The position numbers and the translations under genes were made by a program. Under the pieces are notes generated by a model. It was not told where the DNA came from. It did not search any database and saw only the letters and a program-made list of their open reading frames with translations. Positions 26,246 through 35,318 of a stretch of 40,114 bases of DNA are shown here, piece by piece (position 1 is the stretch's first letter; each line of letters begins with the position of its first letter). Source of the DNA: Methanosarcina sp. (GTDB lineage: Archaea > Halobacteriota > Methanosarcinia > Methanosarcinales > Methanosarcinaceae); assembly GCA_003164755.1 (NCBI GenBank), contig PLUB01000033.1, positions 1 through 40,114 on the forward strand, given 5' to 3'.

Positions 26246-27418
26246 ATGAGAAAAGAGCCTTATCAGTTTCCACAGGATGAATTCTTTTCCAGAGATCACT
26301 TTAACAAAATCAAAAAATTTTCTCGTGGTAAAGAGACACCGTTTTTGATTGTTGATCTGGAGGAGATAAAGAAAAGTTATGATTATTTAATTGAACACAT
26401 GCCTTTCGCAAAAATTCATTATGCTGTAAAGGCAAACCCTATGGATGAAGTTGTTCTTGCCCTGAAAAAGAAAGGTTCCAATTTTGATGTAGCAACGGTT
26501 TATGAACTTAATCAACTACTCAGGCTTGGAGTAGAACCTGAAAGAATGAGTTATGGCAATACGATAAAGAAAGAAAAAGATATAGCCTACGCATATGAAA
26601 AAGGGATGAGACTTTTTGTTAGTGATTCAGAGAGCGATTTAAAAAAATTAGCTAAAAATGCTCCGGGTTCCAAAATCTTTTTTAGAATACTTACCGAAAG
26701 CGACGGCGCTGATTGGCCCCTTTCAAGGAAATTTGGCGCGCATCCTGATATTATATACAAGCTTATTCTGGAGACAAAAAAACTGGGGCTTGAGCCTTAC
26801 GGACTTTCTTTCCATGTTGGTTCCCAGCAGAGAGATATTGGTCAATGGGATAATGCCATTTCCAAATGCAAGTATCTCTTTCAAGCAGTTGCTGAAAAAG
26901 GTATCCATCTCAAGATGATTAACCTTGGAGGAGGTTTTCCTGCAAAATATCAGGCAAAGGCAAGTGACCTTGAAACCTATTTCAAAGAAATTCGCCGTTT
27001 TTTACTTGAGGACTTTGGGGATAAGCTCCCTGAGATCATTATTGAACCTGGACGTTCTATGGTCGCCAATGCCGGTGTAATCGTAAGCGAAGTCGTAATG
27101 ATCTCCAGGAAAGCCAGATTTAACCAGTATAAATGGGTTTATCTCGATATTGGCAAGTTTGGAGGCCTAATAGAAACTCTTGATGAATGTATTAAATACC
27201 CTATTTTTTGCGATAAAAAAGGTTGTGCTGAAGAAGTAATACTTGCCGGTCCAACATGCGACAGCATGGATATCCTTTACGAACACCATAAGTATTCTTT
27301 TCCACATACGATGAAAGAAGGCAACAAAATATATATCTTTACAACCGGCGCATACACTCAAAGCTACAGTTCTGTAGGTTTTAATGGCTTCCCTCCACTC
27401 AGGTCTTATCTTATTTAA
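26246..27418 (+). CDS. PLP-dependent ornithine/diaminopimelate-type decarboxylase (fold-type III)
   Basis: From ATG 26246 (MRKEPYQFPQDEFFSRDHFN) this is a 390-residue fold-type III decarboxylase. It has the PLP lysine in HYAVKANP (Lys62), the His-stacking loop HVGSQQ, the phosphate-binding GGGFPA and EPGRSM motifs, the catalytic-Cys loop GPTCDSMD from the partner subunit, and TGAYTQSYSSVGFNGFPPL. The SVGFNGF end and the short length are closest to ornithine/lysine decarboxylases of the eukaryote/bacterial type. It would decarboxylate a basic amino acid to a diamine in the cytosol, with dimeric active sites. Archaea usually make polyamines from arginine with a pyruvoyl enzyme, so this is probably acquired. 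A TTG at 26234 is a poorer start. A C45 acyltransferase relic follows downstream. Confidence 0.85.
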   Translation: MRKEPYQFPQDEFFSRDHFNKIKKFSRGKETPFLIVDLEEIKKSYDYLIEHMPFAKIHYAVKANPMDEVVLALKKKGSNFDVATVYELNQLLRLGVEPERMSYGNTIKKEKDIAYAYEKGMRLFVSDSESDLKKLAKNAPGSKIFFRILTESDGADWPLSRKFGAHPDIIYKLILETKKLGLEPYGLSFHVGSQQRDIGQWDNAISKCKYLFQAVAEKGIHLKMINLGGGFPAKYQAKASDLETYFKEIRRFLLEDFGDKLPEIIIEPGRSMVANAGVIVSEVVMISRKARFNQYKWVYLDIGKFGGLIETLDECIKYPIFCDKKGCAEEVILAGPTCDSMDILYEHHKYSFPHTMKEGNKIYIFTTGAYTQSYSSVGFNGFPPLRSYLI

Positions 27419-27510
27419 AGATATTAGACCTTAAGCAATTGAATATAAAATTGATAGAAGTAACCCCTAAAATATCTAAAATGTGGATTTTAACAATAAT
27501 GGATATAATG

Positions 27511-27528
27511 CTTGATTTTTTCATCAAG
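27511..27528 (+). terminator. Possible terminator of the decarboxylase gene
   Basis: CTTGAT (27511-27516) pairs with ATCAAG (27523-27528) around TTTTTC, about 95 bases after the stop. It is a short stem with a T-rich loop. A termination role is only suggested. Confidence 0.35.
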
Positions 27529-27671
27529 TGAGTAAGTCCTAAATACAAAATAAAGATCAACGTCAGCTGTATATCGTAAACTTCACTATCAGTGTTAATA
27601 ATCAAGCAAAAATAAGTAAAGAGCATATCTACATGGCTATTGCAAAGTAAAATAAAGAGATATATATCATC

Positions 27672-28748
27672 ATGAAAGAAGCAAAGGCATTCAAAGTTAT
27701 CAATTGTCAGGGTACGGACTTGGAGATCAGCCAGCAGTATGGAGAGATATGTAGAGAGGATTTCCATCTTAGCAGCGATAGGATTACCTCTTTCAGTCAG
27801 CAGTGCTAGATAAGCAAAGAACAGATTATTGACAACATCAATTAGTTTTTGCCTCTAGTTGAGAATTTTGACCCTCAGGCAATAGAGTTCATCAAGGGCA
27901 TTGCTGCAGGTGCGTGTATAAGCTTTGAGGAGGTTTTGATGATACGGGCCACAATGGAGTTGATATTTTTTAATGCTAGCAGGGTTCCTGGCCTATGCAC
28001 ATCCTTAGCAGTTACTGGTAAGGCTGTCAAAAGTGGAAAAACCTTCCTAGGACAGAACTTCGACTTGTTCGAGGATATTCTATTCGTCCTTCTCTTGATA
28101 AAGCGGGCTGAGGGAATGGAACAACTTTGCTTGGCTTATGGGGGTATCTTTGAGTGCGGTATCAGCTCTGATGGTATCGATATAGGCTTCAATGCGAGCT
28201 TGCCAAATCACAATTCCTGCAATAAGTTTAATATTCCTATGGGATGCTACCTCCCCAAGATGTTGAGACAGCAGAATATCGGCGATGCCCTTGGTGTCCT
28301 CTGCCAAGCTGCTTGGAGTATGCTTTACTACAATCTTGGCAGTTCCAGAGGGGACATCGTCGGATTTGAGAGTACATTCGACGACTTGAATGTTATGCAG
28401 CCAAAAAGGAATATGCTGGTGCATTCCAATCACTACATGACTGAAAGGTTCAAAAAGGGTGATTGGTATGGTCAAAGTGATCCAGATTCTTATATCAGAG
28501 TCCAGAATTAAGCGGCTGATGGAATTGAACTACGGCCAACTTACCCCAAAGTTAATGCTGGAAATCCTGGCTGATCACAATAAATATCAGAATTCAATAT
28601 GCAGACACGTCGATGAAACTAAACTACTTCCATAGGCTTCGACCCAAGCTTCGGTAATCATGATTCCTGCTCAGGGAACAATGTTCGTGGCTGGGGTAAT
28701 CCGTGTCAGTACGAATTTGTAGAATATAAGCTAGAAAGCATGTTCTAA
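27672..28748 (+). pseudogene. C45 family Ntn-hydrolase (acyl-CoA:6-APA acyltransferase-like), three TAGs and two frameshifts
   Basis: ATG at 27672 opens MKEAKAFKVINCQGTDLEIS. In-frame TAG codons fall at 27807-27809 and 27843-27845. The frame then runs open through FLPLVENFDPQAIEFIKGIA, the Ntn nucleophile Cys in LCTSLAVTGK (codon 27996-27998), GQNFD, and HSNHYMTERFKKGDW. A shift at about 28505 leads to MELNYGQLTPKLMLEILADH and NSICRHVDE. A third TAG sits at 28633-28635, and another shift near 28690 restores the family end GNPCQYEFVEY with TAA at 28746-28748. All three nonsense codons are amber. In a pyrrolysine-using Methanosarcina the first two could be read through, but the frameshifts argue for decay. 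Intact relatives hydrolyse or transfer amide-linked acyl groups. Confidence 0.7.
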
Positions 28749-29581
28749 GAGTAATTTTCAATCAAATGTGTGCTGCAAATATATCACGTTGCTGTAGCGA
28801 GGTTCGTCATCTCAACTTTAATTAGAAAGTTAAAATTAGTGAAGTGCTGGGCCTTTATAGTTATTAGTAGCGACTATTAACACAGAATTATATGAAGTTT
28901 TTAATCTCAGAAGAAGTTTCAAATATGAATATCTTTTTAGAAGTAGTTGCGGGCGAAGATATCCGTGAATTTTTCCTAGGCGAACTGTTTGTTTTTTGTA
29001 GCGAATTAATCTCTGTTACCACCTTTCGAGTGATATTTTAAGAAGTATAGAGTGTAGAAAGATGAATTTAAAAATCGCACACAGATTTTCTGGCGAGAAT
29101 GCTATTCTCAAATTGTTCGAGTTTTGTTCAAAAATATTTTGAAAAGCCGGACATATTTTCGATATAATGAGCATATAATATCGGATTATTTTTAAGTTTG
29201 AGAGATCTGTTAATATGCAACTTTAGCCATTCATAGTCGAGTACACAAATTTCTTGCTGTCTGCTAGTATGAAATTTTTAGTGACTAAGTCTAAATATTT
29301 ATATCTTAAATTTCTAATTTCTCAAAATATATTAGCTTCAAAATTCGTTAAACTTCAACAATATAATTATATTTATGCTTAGTGATTGAATCTCGATTTT
29401 TTCTTTATATATCCATTTGCTAGTTAGTAATTGTTTTTCCCATTAATCTTTGAATCTAGTCCTTATTGACATATGTTTTTAGCACTTAAATGTAGCAAAA
29501 AAATTAATAAGTAGGAGCTCCAATTAACTATCTGATCTACAAAAATAAAGATATTTTAGCCATGAGAAAATTTTAAGCCAT
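28749..29581. other. Intergenic; one tentative 49-residue ORF
   Basis: AT-rich DNA. ATG at 28892 opens MKFLISEEVSNMNIFLEVVA and ends at 29041, with no ribosome site and no homology that I recognise, so it is doubtful. The right end must hold the promoter of the regulator gene at 29582; ATATTAGCTTCAAAATTCG near 29331 resembles the recurrent TTAGCTTCAAGAT string. Confidence 0.35.
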
Positions 29582-30730
29582 TTGAAATTTAAAAAAGGCA
29601 GAAGAGGAAATCCTTTGATAGTCAGGAAAAATATTTCGATTGATCAGTGCTATGTGGATAAATTAAAGCCCCTTCTTGAAAAAAATGACGGAAATCTAAG
29701 TGCGGCAATAAGGGATGCTATAGAAACTGCCTGTCTGACTTTGGCTGGGAAAACAGGTGAAAATGGAGAGAAACCTTCAACTAACGATTCACAGTATGCA
29801 GAATTTCGAAATAAGTTAATTGAAGAAAAAGAGTTTCTGCTTGTCCATCATACCCTGCTTGAATGGCTTATTAAGAAAACGTCAGGACTATTGATGGATG
29901 AAACTATTATATACGAACTAATTAATCCTTATAAAATTAAAAGAATTCCTGATATTGTAAATTATCTAAACTCGTTCAATGAGAAAATTGGCTGGAAAAT
30001 TAAGTTTAATGTGGAATGTGATCAGGATCTCGAGCCTGAAGCTGCAAACCTTACTCTCTCAAATGGGAATTCCTGTTTCCGGGAAGTAATGGCCCATAGC
30101 CTGGCTCTTTTTATGGCAAAACAGATGAAACTTGATGTCCAAGGATTATTCAGTAAATCCAACGTAACAAACGTGTACTTCAAGAGGTTTGAATTCCTTG
30201 ATCATCAAAAGGTTCCTAAGGGTGTAGAGGATCACTTTGGGTCGATGGAAGGTACTTTCAGAGAAGTCCAGAAAAGACCAGATTTCTGGAAAAACCTCAT
30301 CAAAGCATACAGGCAGCAGAACTACCAGCGGCTAAGCATAAACAGGAGAATTTTTGAAGCTTTTATCTCCGGAAATATCCCTTCTGTGGCTGAAATGACA
30401 CGAAATTTTGAATTAGCTGTAGGCAAGCCACCGGCCGCTTTCACCCTTGCCGAGAACATTCAAATTTTCAAAGAACTTTACCTTACAGATGGTATCGGAA
30501 CTGATATTGAAATTTGCACTGAAAAGGGGGGTGAATATGTAAAATTGATCCATGACTATTCAAATCGAAAAGTGTGTGAATGTATTAAAATGTATTATCT
30601 AAATATTTTTAAGTCAATTGGTCATCCTTTTACAACCACTACCAATCCGCACATGATCGTGTTCGAATTCAATGAGAGCTTTAGTCCGACCTCTCTCTCT
30701 GAGTCTGAAATAATTGGAGTTGAGTCCTAA
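29582..30730 (+). CDS. Ribbon-helix-helix protein with a large unknown C-terminal domain
   Basis: This 382-residue protein has an RHH-like N-terminus: a strand RKNISID (about residues 15-21), helix one CYVDKLKPLLEK, and helix two NLSAAIRDAIETAC (about 38-51). A Gly/Glu linker follows. About 320 residues of mixed alpha/beta sequence come next, with cysteines at scattered positions and a final beta segment (NPHMIVFEFNES). No enzyme motif is recognised. The layout suggests a one-component sensor-regulator whose C-terminal part binds a ligand or partner. It starts with TTG at 29582 and has no good ribosome site. It is followed after 68 bases by the GATase-like gene, whose promoter holds a 12-bp palindrome that it might bind (inference). 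It is intact, unlike most neighbours. Confidence 0.7.
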   Translation: MKFKKGRRGNPLIVRKNISIDQCYVDKLKPLLEKNDGNLSAAIRDAIETACLTLAGKTGENGEKPSTNDSQYAEFRNKLIEEKEFLLVHHTLLEWLIKKTSGLLMDETIIYELINPYKIKRIPDIVNYLNSFNEKIGWKIKFNVECDQDLEPEAANLTLSNGNSCFREVMAHSLALFMAKQMKLDVQGLFSKSNVTNVYFKRFEFLDHQKVPKGVEDHFGSMEGTFREVQKRPDFWKNLIKAYRQQNYQRLSINRRIFEAFISGNIPSVAEMTRNFELAVGKPPAAFTLAENIQIFKELYLTDGIGTDIEICTEKGGEYVKLIHDYSNRKVCECIKMYYLNIFKSIGHPFTTTTNPHMIVFEFNESFSPTSLSESEIIGVES

Positions 30731-30758
30731 GCTGATTGATTCCTTGATTTTTCGAACC

Positions 30759-30781
30759 ATATAAATACATTCATATATGAA
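30759..30781 (+). promoter_or_regulatory. TATA box and 12-bp palindrome before the GATase-like gene
   Basis: ATATAAATA at 30759-30767 fits an archaeal TATA box, 32-40 bases ahead of the ATG at 30799. The transcript would therefore have almost no leader. The gene lacks a ribosome site, consistent with near-leaderless translation. TTCATATATGAA at 30770-30781 is a perfect palindrome between the TATA box and the start, a good position for a repressor. Confidence 0.55.
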
Positions 30782-30798
30782 GTTTCATATCCTCTTTC

Positions 30799-31365
30799 AT
30801 GAATGATGTGATTTTGCTCTGGGATAGCCCTCTACTTTTTGAAAAACTGTTTGTGGAATATGGGCTTAATTGCAGTCGTGCGCGTTCAACATCCCTTGGT
30901 ACACCTTATCTTCCTGCTTGTAAATTTCTGATTTTGCCAACAGGTTTTGCAAATAAGCAATATACAAAAACAGGTATAGCGCTTGAGCAGGGCAAACAAT
31001 TCCTTGAAAAATTTGTGACAAAAGGAGGAACACTGCTGGTATTCAGTCCTCTAATCCCAGAATATCAGTATGAATGGCTTCCTTTTTCTCTTAAGTACGT
31101 AATGGAAGAAAACTCATGCACCCCTCAGCCTTTGGGTGAACATTCTGCTCAAAAACTTGTGAAAAATATAGTGCTTCCTTTGGGATGTGACGGTTATTTT
31201 GCAGAAACAGATGCTGATGTGGCACTCAAGGATAACATTGGAAGGCCTATTATGGTCGTAAAAGAAATCGGAGATGGAATGATTGTTGCCACCACAATAC
31301 ATGAATTGCCTTCAGCTGAGTTTTTTGAGTGCAGGTTAGCATGTACAAAAAAGGGAAAAGTCTGA
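30799..31365 (+). CDS. GATase/ThuA-like conserved hypothetical protein
   Basis: This 188-residue soluble protein begins MNDVILLWDSPLLFEKLFVE and has a Rossmann-like flavodoxin/GATase-I layout: ILLWDS, a segment CKFLILPTGFANK, then EQGKQFLEKFVTKGGTLLVF, and a C-terminal GDGMIVATTIHELPS. The KGGTLLVF strand-turn is usual in class-I glutamine-amidotransferase-like and ThuA/DUF4350-like folds. The elbow cysteine is absent, so hydrolytic activity is doubtful. It lies 68 bases after the RHH regulator and has its own promoter. The two intact genes probably work together, for example a sensed metabolite and its binding partner, but the function is unknown. Confidence 0.6.
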   Translation: MNDVILLWDSPLLFEKLFVEYGLNCSRARSTSLGTPYLPACKFLILPTGFANKQYTKTGIALEQGKQFLEKFVTKGGTLLVFSPLIPEYQYEWLPFSLKYVMEENSCTPQPLGEHSAQKLVKNIVLPLGCDGYFAETDADVALKDNIGRPIMVVKEIGDGMIVATTIHELPSAEFFECRLACTKKGKV

Positions 31366-31450
31366 AAACAAAAAGATTCATTTTATCTAAAATAATATGT
31401 AACTATAAGAGCTGATCTAAAAATAGGATAAAGAGGATTTTGAGAGATGA

Positions 31451-31639
31451 TCAAAATAGAATATTTCTCGATTGATGGGTCAAATCTTCAATGCGTGCAC
31501 GTGTAACTTCCCAAAGCGCTATCCTACCTTTTCTCCATTTGCATGGATTATTTTTGAGATAATCTTTTGATAATTCAAGCATCAGTTGCGATGCAAATTC
31601 TGGACTAATTTCTTGCTTGTATCTTTCAAAAATACTCAT
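31451..31639 (-). pseudogene. MSFFE-family unknown protein, copy B (frameshifted)
   Basis: ATG at 31639 with GGTGA six bases upstream reads MSIFERYKQEISPEFASQLM, then PCKWRKGRIALWEVTRARIE. A missing base near 31490 leads the frame to a stop at 31451; the alternative frame matches copy A (DPSIEKYSIL). The 3' half present in copy A (KGKHRYFTPSKK onward) is lost. An upstream ATG at 31684 adds 15 residues that copy A lacks, so 31639 is the likelier start. It is the last gene of a small leftward cluster with 31688-31906 and 31896-32177. Confidence 0.5.
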
Positions 31640-31687
31640 TTTAATCACCTTTAACTTTCTACCAACCAAAACCGTCGTCCTCAATCT

Positions 31688-31906
31688 CTATTTTTTTACT
31701 TTACCTTCTTTCAATGAAATTGAAGCATTCTCAAAGTCGATCTCTATATTTTCGGGACCTAGAGGGATAACAGAATAATAAAACTTCTTATGAATACTGA
31801 AGATTATTTTAAATATTCTCCGAGAGTTGTCAAGTTGATAAGCTTTCACTTCCCCTATATGTTCTGTATGAAGCTTGAAGGACTCATTTTGTATATTATC
31901 CTCTAA
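31688..31906 (-). CDS. Small hypothetical protein, no standard start
   Basis: The frame LEDNIQNESFKLHTEHIGEV, then KAYQLDNSRRIFKIIFSIHK, and ending ISLKEGKVKK is open to TAG at 31688-31690. It reads like a real beta-rich small protein but has no ATG, GTG or TTG at its 5' end, which overlaps the end of the preceding gene. A GAGGATAA site lies at that overlap. Either a rare start is used or a base has been lost. Its function is unknown. Confidence 0.35.
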   Translation of the reverse strand, partial: LEDNIQNESFKLHTEHIGEVKAYQLDNSRRIFKIIFSIHKKFYYSVIPLGPENIEIDFENASISLKEGKVKK

Positions 31907-32177
31907 GATAATCTAATGCATCTCCAAGTACCTTAGCCATTTTATCCCATGAATATTTAGGATCATTTTTAAATCGGTCGCAAAATTGGTCAAATACCTT
32001 GTGATATACTATAACGTAAATTTCACCACCTGAATATAGGCAGTAAACCAAATTTGAAACATAGTCTCTTAATCTATCAGAAAAATACTGCACCATATCA
32101 TCTCGCCCAACTTTTCTATAAGAAATACCCACATTTCTAAAAGATTCATACTCATCTTTCTTAATTTTGAGAGCCAA
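31896..32177 (-). CDS. Hypothetical 93-residue protein, possibly 5'-truncated
   Basis: A frame from TTG at 32177 reads MALKIKKDEYESFRNVGISY, RKVGRDDMVQYFSDRLRDYV and on to VLGDALDYLRG. It is soluble, with no signal or membrane segment. There is no ribosome site, and a transposase fragment on the other strand begins 22 bases away at 32199, so its 5' end may have been cut by an insertion. It heads a leftward cluster with two other small genes. The family is not recognised. Confidence 0.45.
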   Translation of the reverse strand: MALKIKKDEYESFRNVGISYRKVGRDDMVQYFSDRLRDYVSNLVYCLYSGGEIYVIVYHKVFDQFCDRFKNDPKYSWDKMAKVLGDALDYLRG

Positions 32178-32198
32178 ATCAAAAGGTTATAACCAACA

Positions 32199-32369
32199 AT
32201 GAAAAGAGCAGTAAAAGAACATCCACTTGAAATCAGGGATATATTAAGAAACCAGAGGATTAACTCAAAACGAGTTCCAGGGGAACAAGCTTATTCAGTG
32301 ACTGAAAAGATATTCAAAGCGGGAAAAGTTCTTGTCACTACTATTCAAAGAATGAATCTGAAGATTTAA
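32199..32369 (+). pseudogene. C-terminal fragment of an IS4/IS5-type transposase
   Basis: ATG at 32199 reads MKRAVKEHPLEIRDILRNQR, then INSKRVPGEQAYSVTEKIFK and ends LVTTIQRMNLKI with TAA. The KEHPLEIRD-LRNQRINSKR-PxExxYxVxxKIF pattern is the C-terminal part of a DDE transposase. The relic at 39780-40010 keeps the preceding part of the same family (YDATMKGVIKKHH). Only 56 residues remain. Confidence 0.65.
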
Positions 32370-32409
32370 TGTATAGCCTTTTGTTATAATCTTTATCAAT
32401 TGAGGACAA

Positions 32410-32659
32410 TTAAAATATAGGGAATATTTTAAGGATAGAGAAAAGTGTCTTTAAAATTAAAGAATACAGAACCAGAAAAGAAAAAATAGGGTCAACTACA
32501 GAAATTAGCGGGAAATATCTAAATAGGATTCTCGCAACGAAAAAAAATCCGATGTAGATCGGAATCCTCAATTGAAAGAGTCTAAGAAACAAATAGTAAA
32601 TTCCATTGAATAAACAGGAAAGTAGATAAAAAAACTATGAGAGCAGAAATATCAGGACT
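32410..32659 (-). other. Hydrophobic decayed frames
   Basis: Two overlapping minus-strand frames encode hydrophobic stretches (ALIVFLSTFLFIQWNLLFV; YFPLISVVDPIFSFLVLYSL) that might be joined by a shift near 32590 into a short membrane protein. They follow the Orc1/Cdc6 relic in frame and may be read-through noise. No family is recognised. Confidence 0.25.
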
Positions 32660-33535
32660 TACGTGCCTTAGGTAGAAAAGCAAGCGTAATAGACATTGGA
32701 GCCAAGTTTGCTTTGATTCAACATCACTAAAATTTGCCTCTATTTGAGCCTTTAAAATTGTTGAATATATCGAATCTATCACATTCTCGGTATACGATGT
32801 GAGAGAAATATACCTTGTATTTCCTGAGCCTTTTACTTTCTTTGCATGAATCAGTTGCTTGTCACCAAGATCAGTTAGCCTTCTGGATATATGTACTTCA
32901 CGATTGGAGACTCATCCAAGATTTTACAGATCATTCTATGACAGCAGAGATTATTCCAGTAGTGGGTCGAGACTGCAATTTTTCAGATTTTATTATTTGG
33001 TGACATGGGTATATTGCAATGATTAGAAGCTTATCATGGTTTGAGAACTTAACAACCATTTCAAAAGTCGCAGTATTTGTTATTTCCTTATGCAAGATCG
33101 ATATTGGTTTATGTAATCCTCTTACAACGTTCATTTAATGCGATTTTGCCAGCAATGTGTAAAGTATCAATTGCTCTTCGAGCATCAACGTGAAACCGAT
33201 CTGCGATATTTTGAGCGCAATATTTCATCTCTTCCTCTGATATTGCACCTGGTTGAAAGGCTTCAATTCTACTGTTTAAAATTAAACACAGTTCTTCCTC
33301 TATATAGTTGGGAAAATGTGAATAGGTAAATCCAGCCGAAGACAGGACTTTAGAATCTAACGTGTTCAGAAAATCCTTCTTATTAGAAGCTATTGTTATC
33401 ACTATAGTTGCATTAGATGCTTTTATCTTCCTGGTTTGCGTTGACCTGGATAATTGATAAAGGATATTTTTAGGATCATTGAATTTGTCTATCTCATCAA
33501 AAAAGATTACCAGAGCATAGAAATCATTAGTTTAA
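32660..33535 (-). pseudogene. Orc1/Cdc6 replication initiator relic
   Basis: The minus strand keeps most of an archaeal Orc1/Cdc6 protein in several frames. It shows the Walker B strand (YALVIFFDEIDKFNDPKNIL), sensor-1 region (ATIVITIASNKKDFLNTLDS, KVLSSAGF), YSHFPNYIEEEL, and sensor-2 (FHVDARRAIDTLHIAGKIAL). Then, after breaks, a winged-helix part follows (YISRRLTDLGDKQLIHAKKV, KGSGNTRYISLTSY). The Walker A part is missing; at about 33525 a TAA lies upstream of the surviving frame. These proteins load the MCM helicase at origins; divergent copies occur on plasmids and viruses. The level of decay and the flanking IS scraps point to a dead extrachromosomal element. Confidence 0.75.
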
Positions 33536-34452
33536 TCAAGAAACCCGCAGATGTTTGTCGCTGATACTAATAAAAGAGCATAAAGCAGCACGAAGGTCAC
33601 ACCATCGCTTATTCACATTCGTACTGTAGATCAGCTCGTGAGATTGTTACACTCAATAATATTTATTTTAAATTATATGAATTAAGTCCATGTGAATAGT
33701 TATTTAGACTTTTAGGTAGGAAGTACACTTTAGATTTAGTGGAGCTAAAAATGAAAGGTAAACTTTATGGGATAACTTATTTGGCTGAAGGGTTGTAGAT
33801 GGTTTGGTGGCAATAGTATCTATGGCAAAGATCTTAATAGAATTTTGATCTTGATAAAGGCTATGACAGATTACTATTGTTTCAGTGAACTGTTTAAACG
33901 CAGCGGTTTATTCAATTTTCGCTACTCATGGCATTTTTATGCGAATCATTTAATTTATTTCTATAATATTCAAAAATTTTATTGAATAAATTGAACTGAT
34001 TTAGGGATTTATTTGTCTATTTATAAGCTAATCTAGTAATTGTTTAAGAACTCTTTTTGGCAAGAGGATAACCAGTACTACTATGGATACTCAAAAAAGT
34101 TAATTTAAACTTTAAATCCAATAATATGCAGTTTAATAGTCGAAAAAATATCTCCATCAATTTAAAGTCTGTAGGGCAGAATATCACATTTGACTACTCT
34201 TTTACTCGACATAGGATCTTCACGCATCTCAGGCTAATCAATGTTATAGACAAACCTAGACTGGTGTTTTCATACAAATGTATTCTAGGGCTTGATGTCA
34301 TTGATGGAACATATTCTCACCTTTTGTACAGGACAGGCAAACTACATAAGTAAAGAGCCAAAAACAATATCAATTCACGATTTGAATTCGATACTAAATA
34401 CTCGAATATCTACGATTCTGATGGTTTACGTCTCTTTTCGGAGAAAACAAAA
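33536..34452. other. Decayed intergenic stretch
   Basis: No gene can be supported. A 75-residue plus frame at 34126-34353 is near-random. Short plus-strand strings (MKGKLYGITYLAEG near 33751, FKRSGLFNFRYSWHFYANH near 33890) hint at a dead gene I cannot name. Confidence 0.3.
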
Positions 34453-35160
34453 ATGAATGTATCACGAAAATCCTGGTCTATTTCACTGGTAATATTTACA
34501 GTTTGGCTAAGTTTCATAGTGGTAGGAGGACTTCTACAAATTAAGGGACATCACATTCAACTTGAAAAATTAGTTGAGAAACAGATAATGTTTGGGGAGC
34601 TATTTGAAATTGTCTTTTTGACTGGAGTTATTACTTATTTAAGATGGTGGCCTCAAGTTGGGTGGAAAAGCCCAAATAATTTACGAGATTTACGTTTGTT
34701 GTGGCCACCAGCCCTATCGATTCTGTTCATGCTACTGATTATATTATATACAAATCTACCATCAATCAGAGTTCTTATGATTATAATCATCAATACCTTG
34801 ATGGTAGGAATCAACGAGGAATTGATGTTTCGTGGCGTATTGTTCTATGGAGCTTCATCATCATTCGGGATCTGGCGTGCAGTATGGATCACAGCGATTA
34901 TTTTTGGTTCAGTCCATATGTTAAACAGCTTAATTACCGGAGATTTTAGTGCGAGCATATTTCAGGCTTTTTTTGCGGGTACGTTTGGTATCTGTACTGC
35001 AGCTTTGCGAATTCGTCTAAACACAATTATTCCGGTAATCATAATTCATTGATTGTGGGATTGCCTCGCATTTCTGACAAATTCCATTTGGGATTTGGCA
35101 TTACTTCCTTTCTCTCTAATGCTTTTCGTTTATAGTATCTGGTTATTACGAAATTATTGA
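34453..35160 (+). pseudogene. CPBP-type membrane protease, internal TGA
   Basis: ATG at 34453 (MNVSRKSWSISLVIFTVWLS) opens a polytopic protein with the CPBP motifs EELMFR (about residues 122-127) and FGSVHM. The frame meets TGA at 35050-35052 inside motif 3 (IIIH-stop-LWDCLAFL), where relatives have Trp after the histidine. It then stays open to TGA at 35158-35160, for 236 codons in total. The tail carries the expected last helix (LALLPFSLMLFVYSIWLL). A one-base change TGG to TGA explains it. Its style resembles bacterial CPBP proteins rather than the one at 11836. The 199-residue truncated product would lack the end of motif 3. Confidence 0.75.
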
Positions 35161-35318
35161 CGCGGCGAAATCGAATTCCTAAGGGATCAATATTGATCCA
35201 ATAACTTGTTGAGAGATCAATTGATCGATTATTTGATGGCTAAACTCTACACGATTTTTTTATTGCAGATTCACAAACATGTCGAATGAAAGGGGATTTT
35301 AGGACTTTTTTTAACTTC

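Noticed and set aside
27411..27767. 118-residue minus-strand frame after the decarboxylase
   Set aside because: It is antisense to the 5' part of the C45 gene and has no ribosome site.
34126..34353. 75-residue plus-strand frame
   Set aside because: No family signal and no start context, and surrounded by relics.
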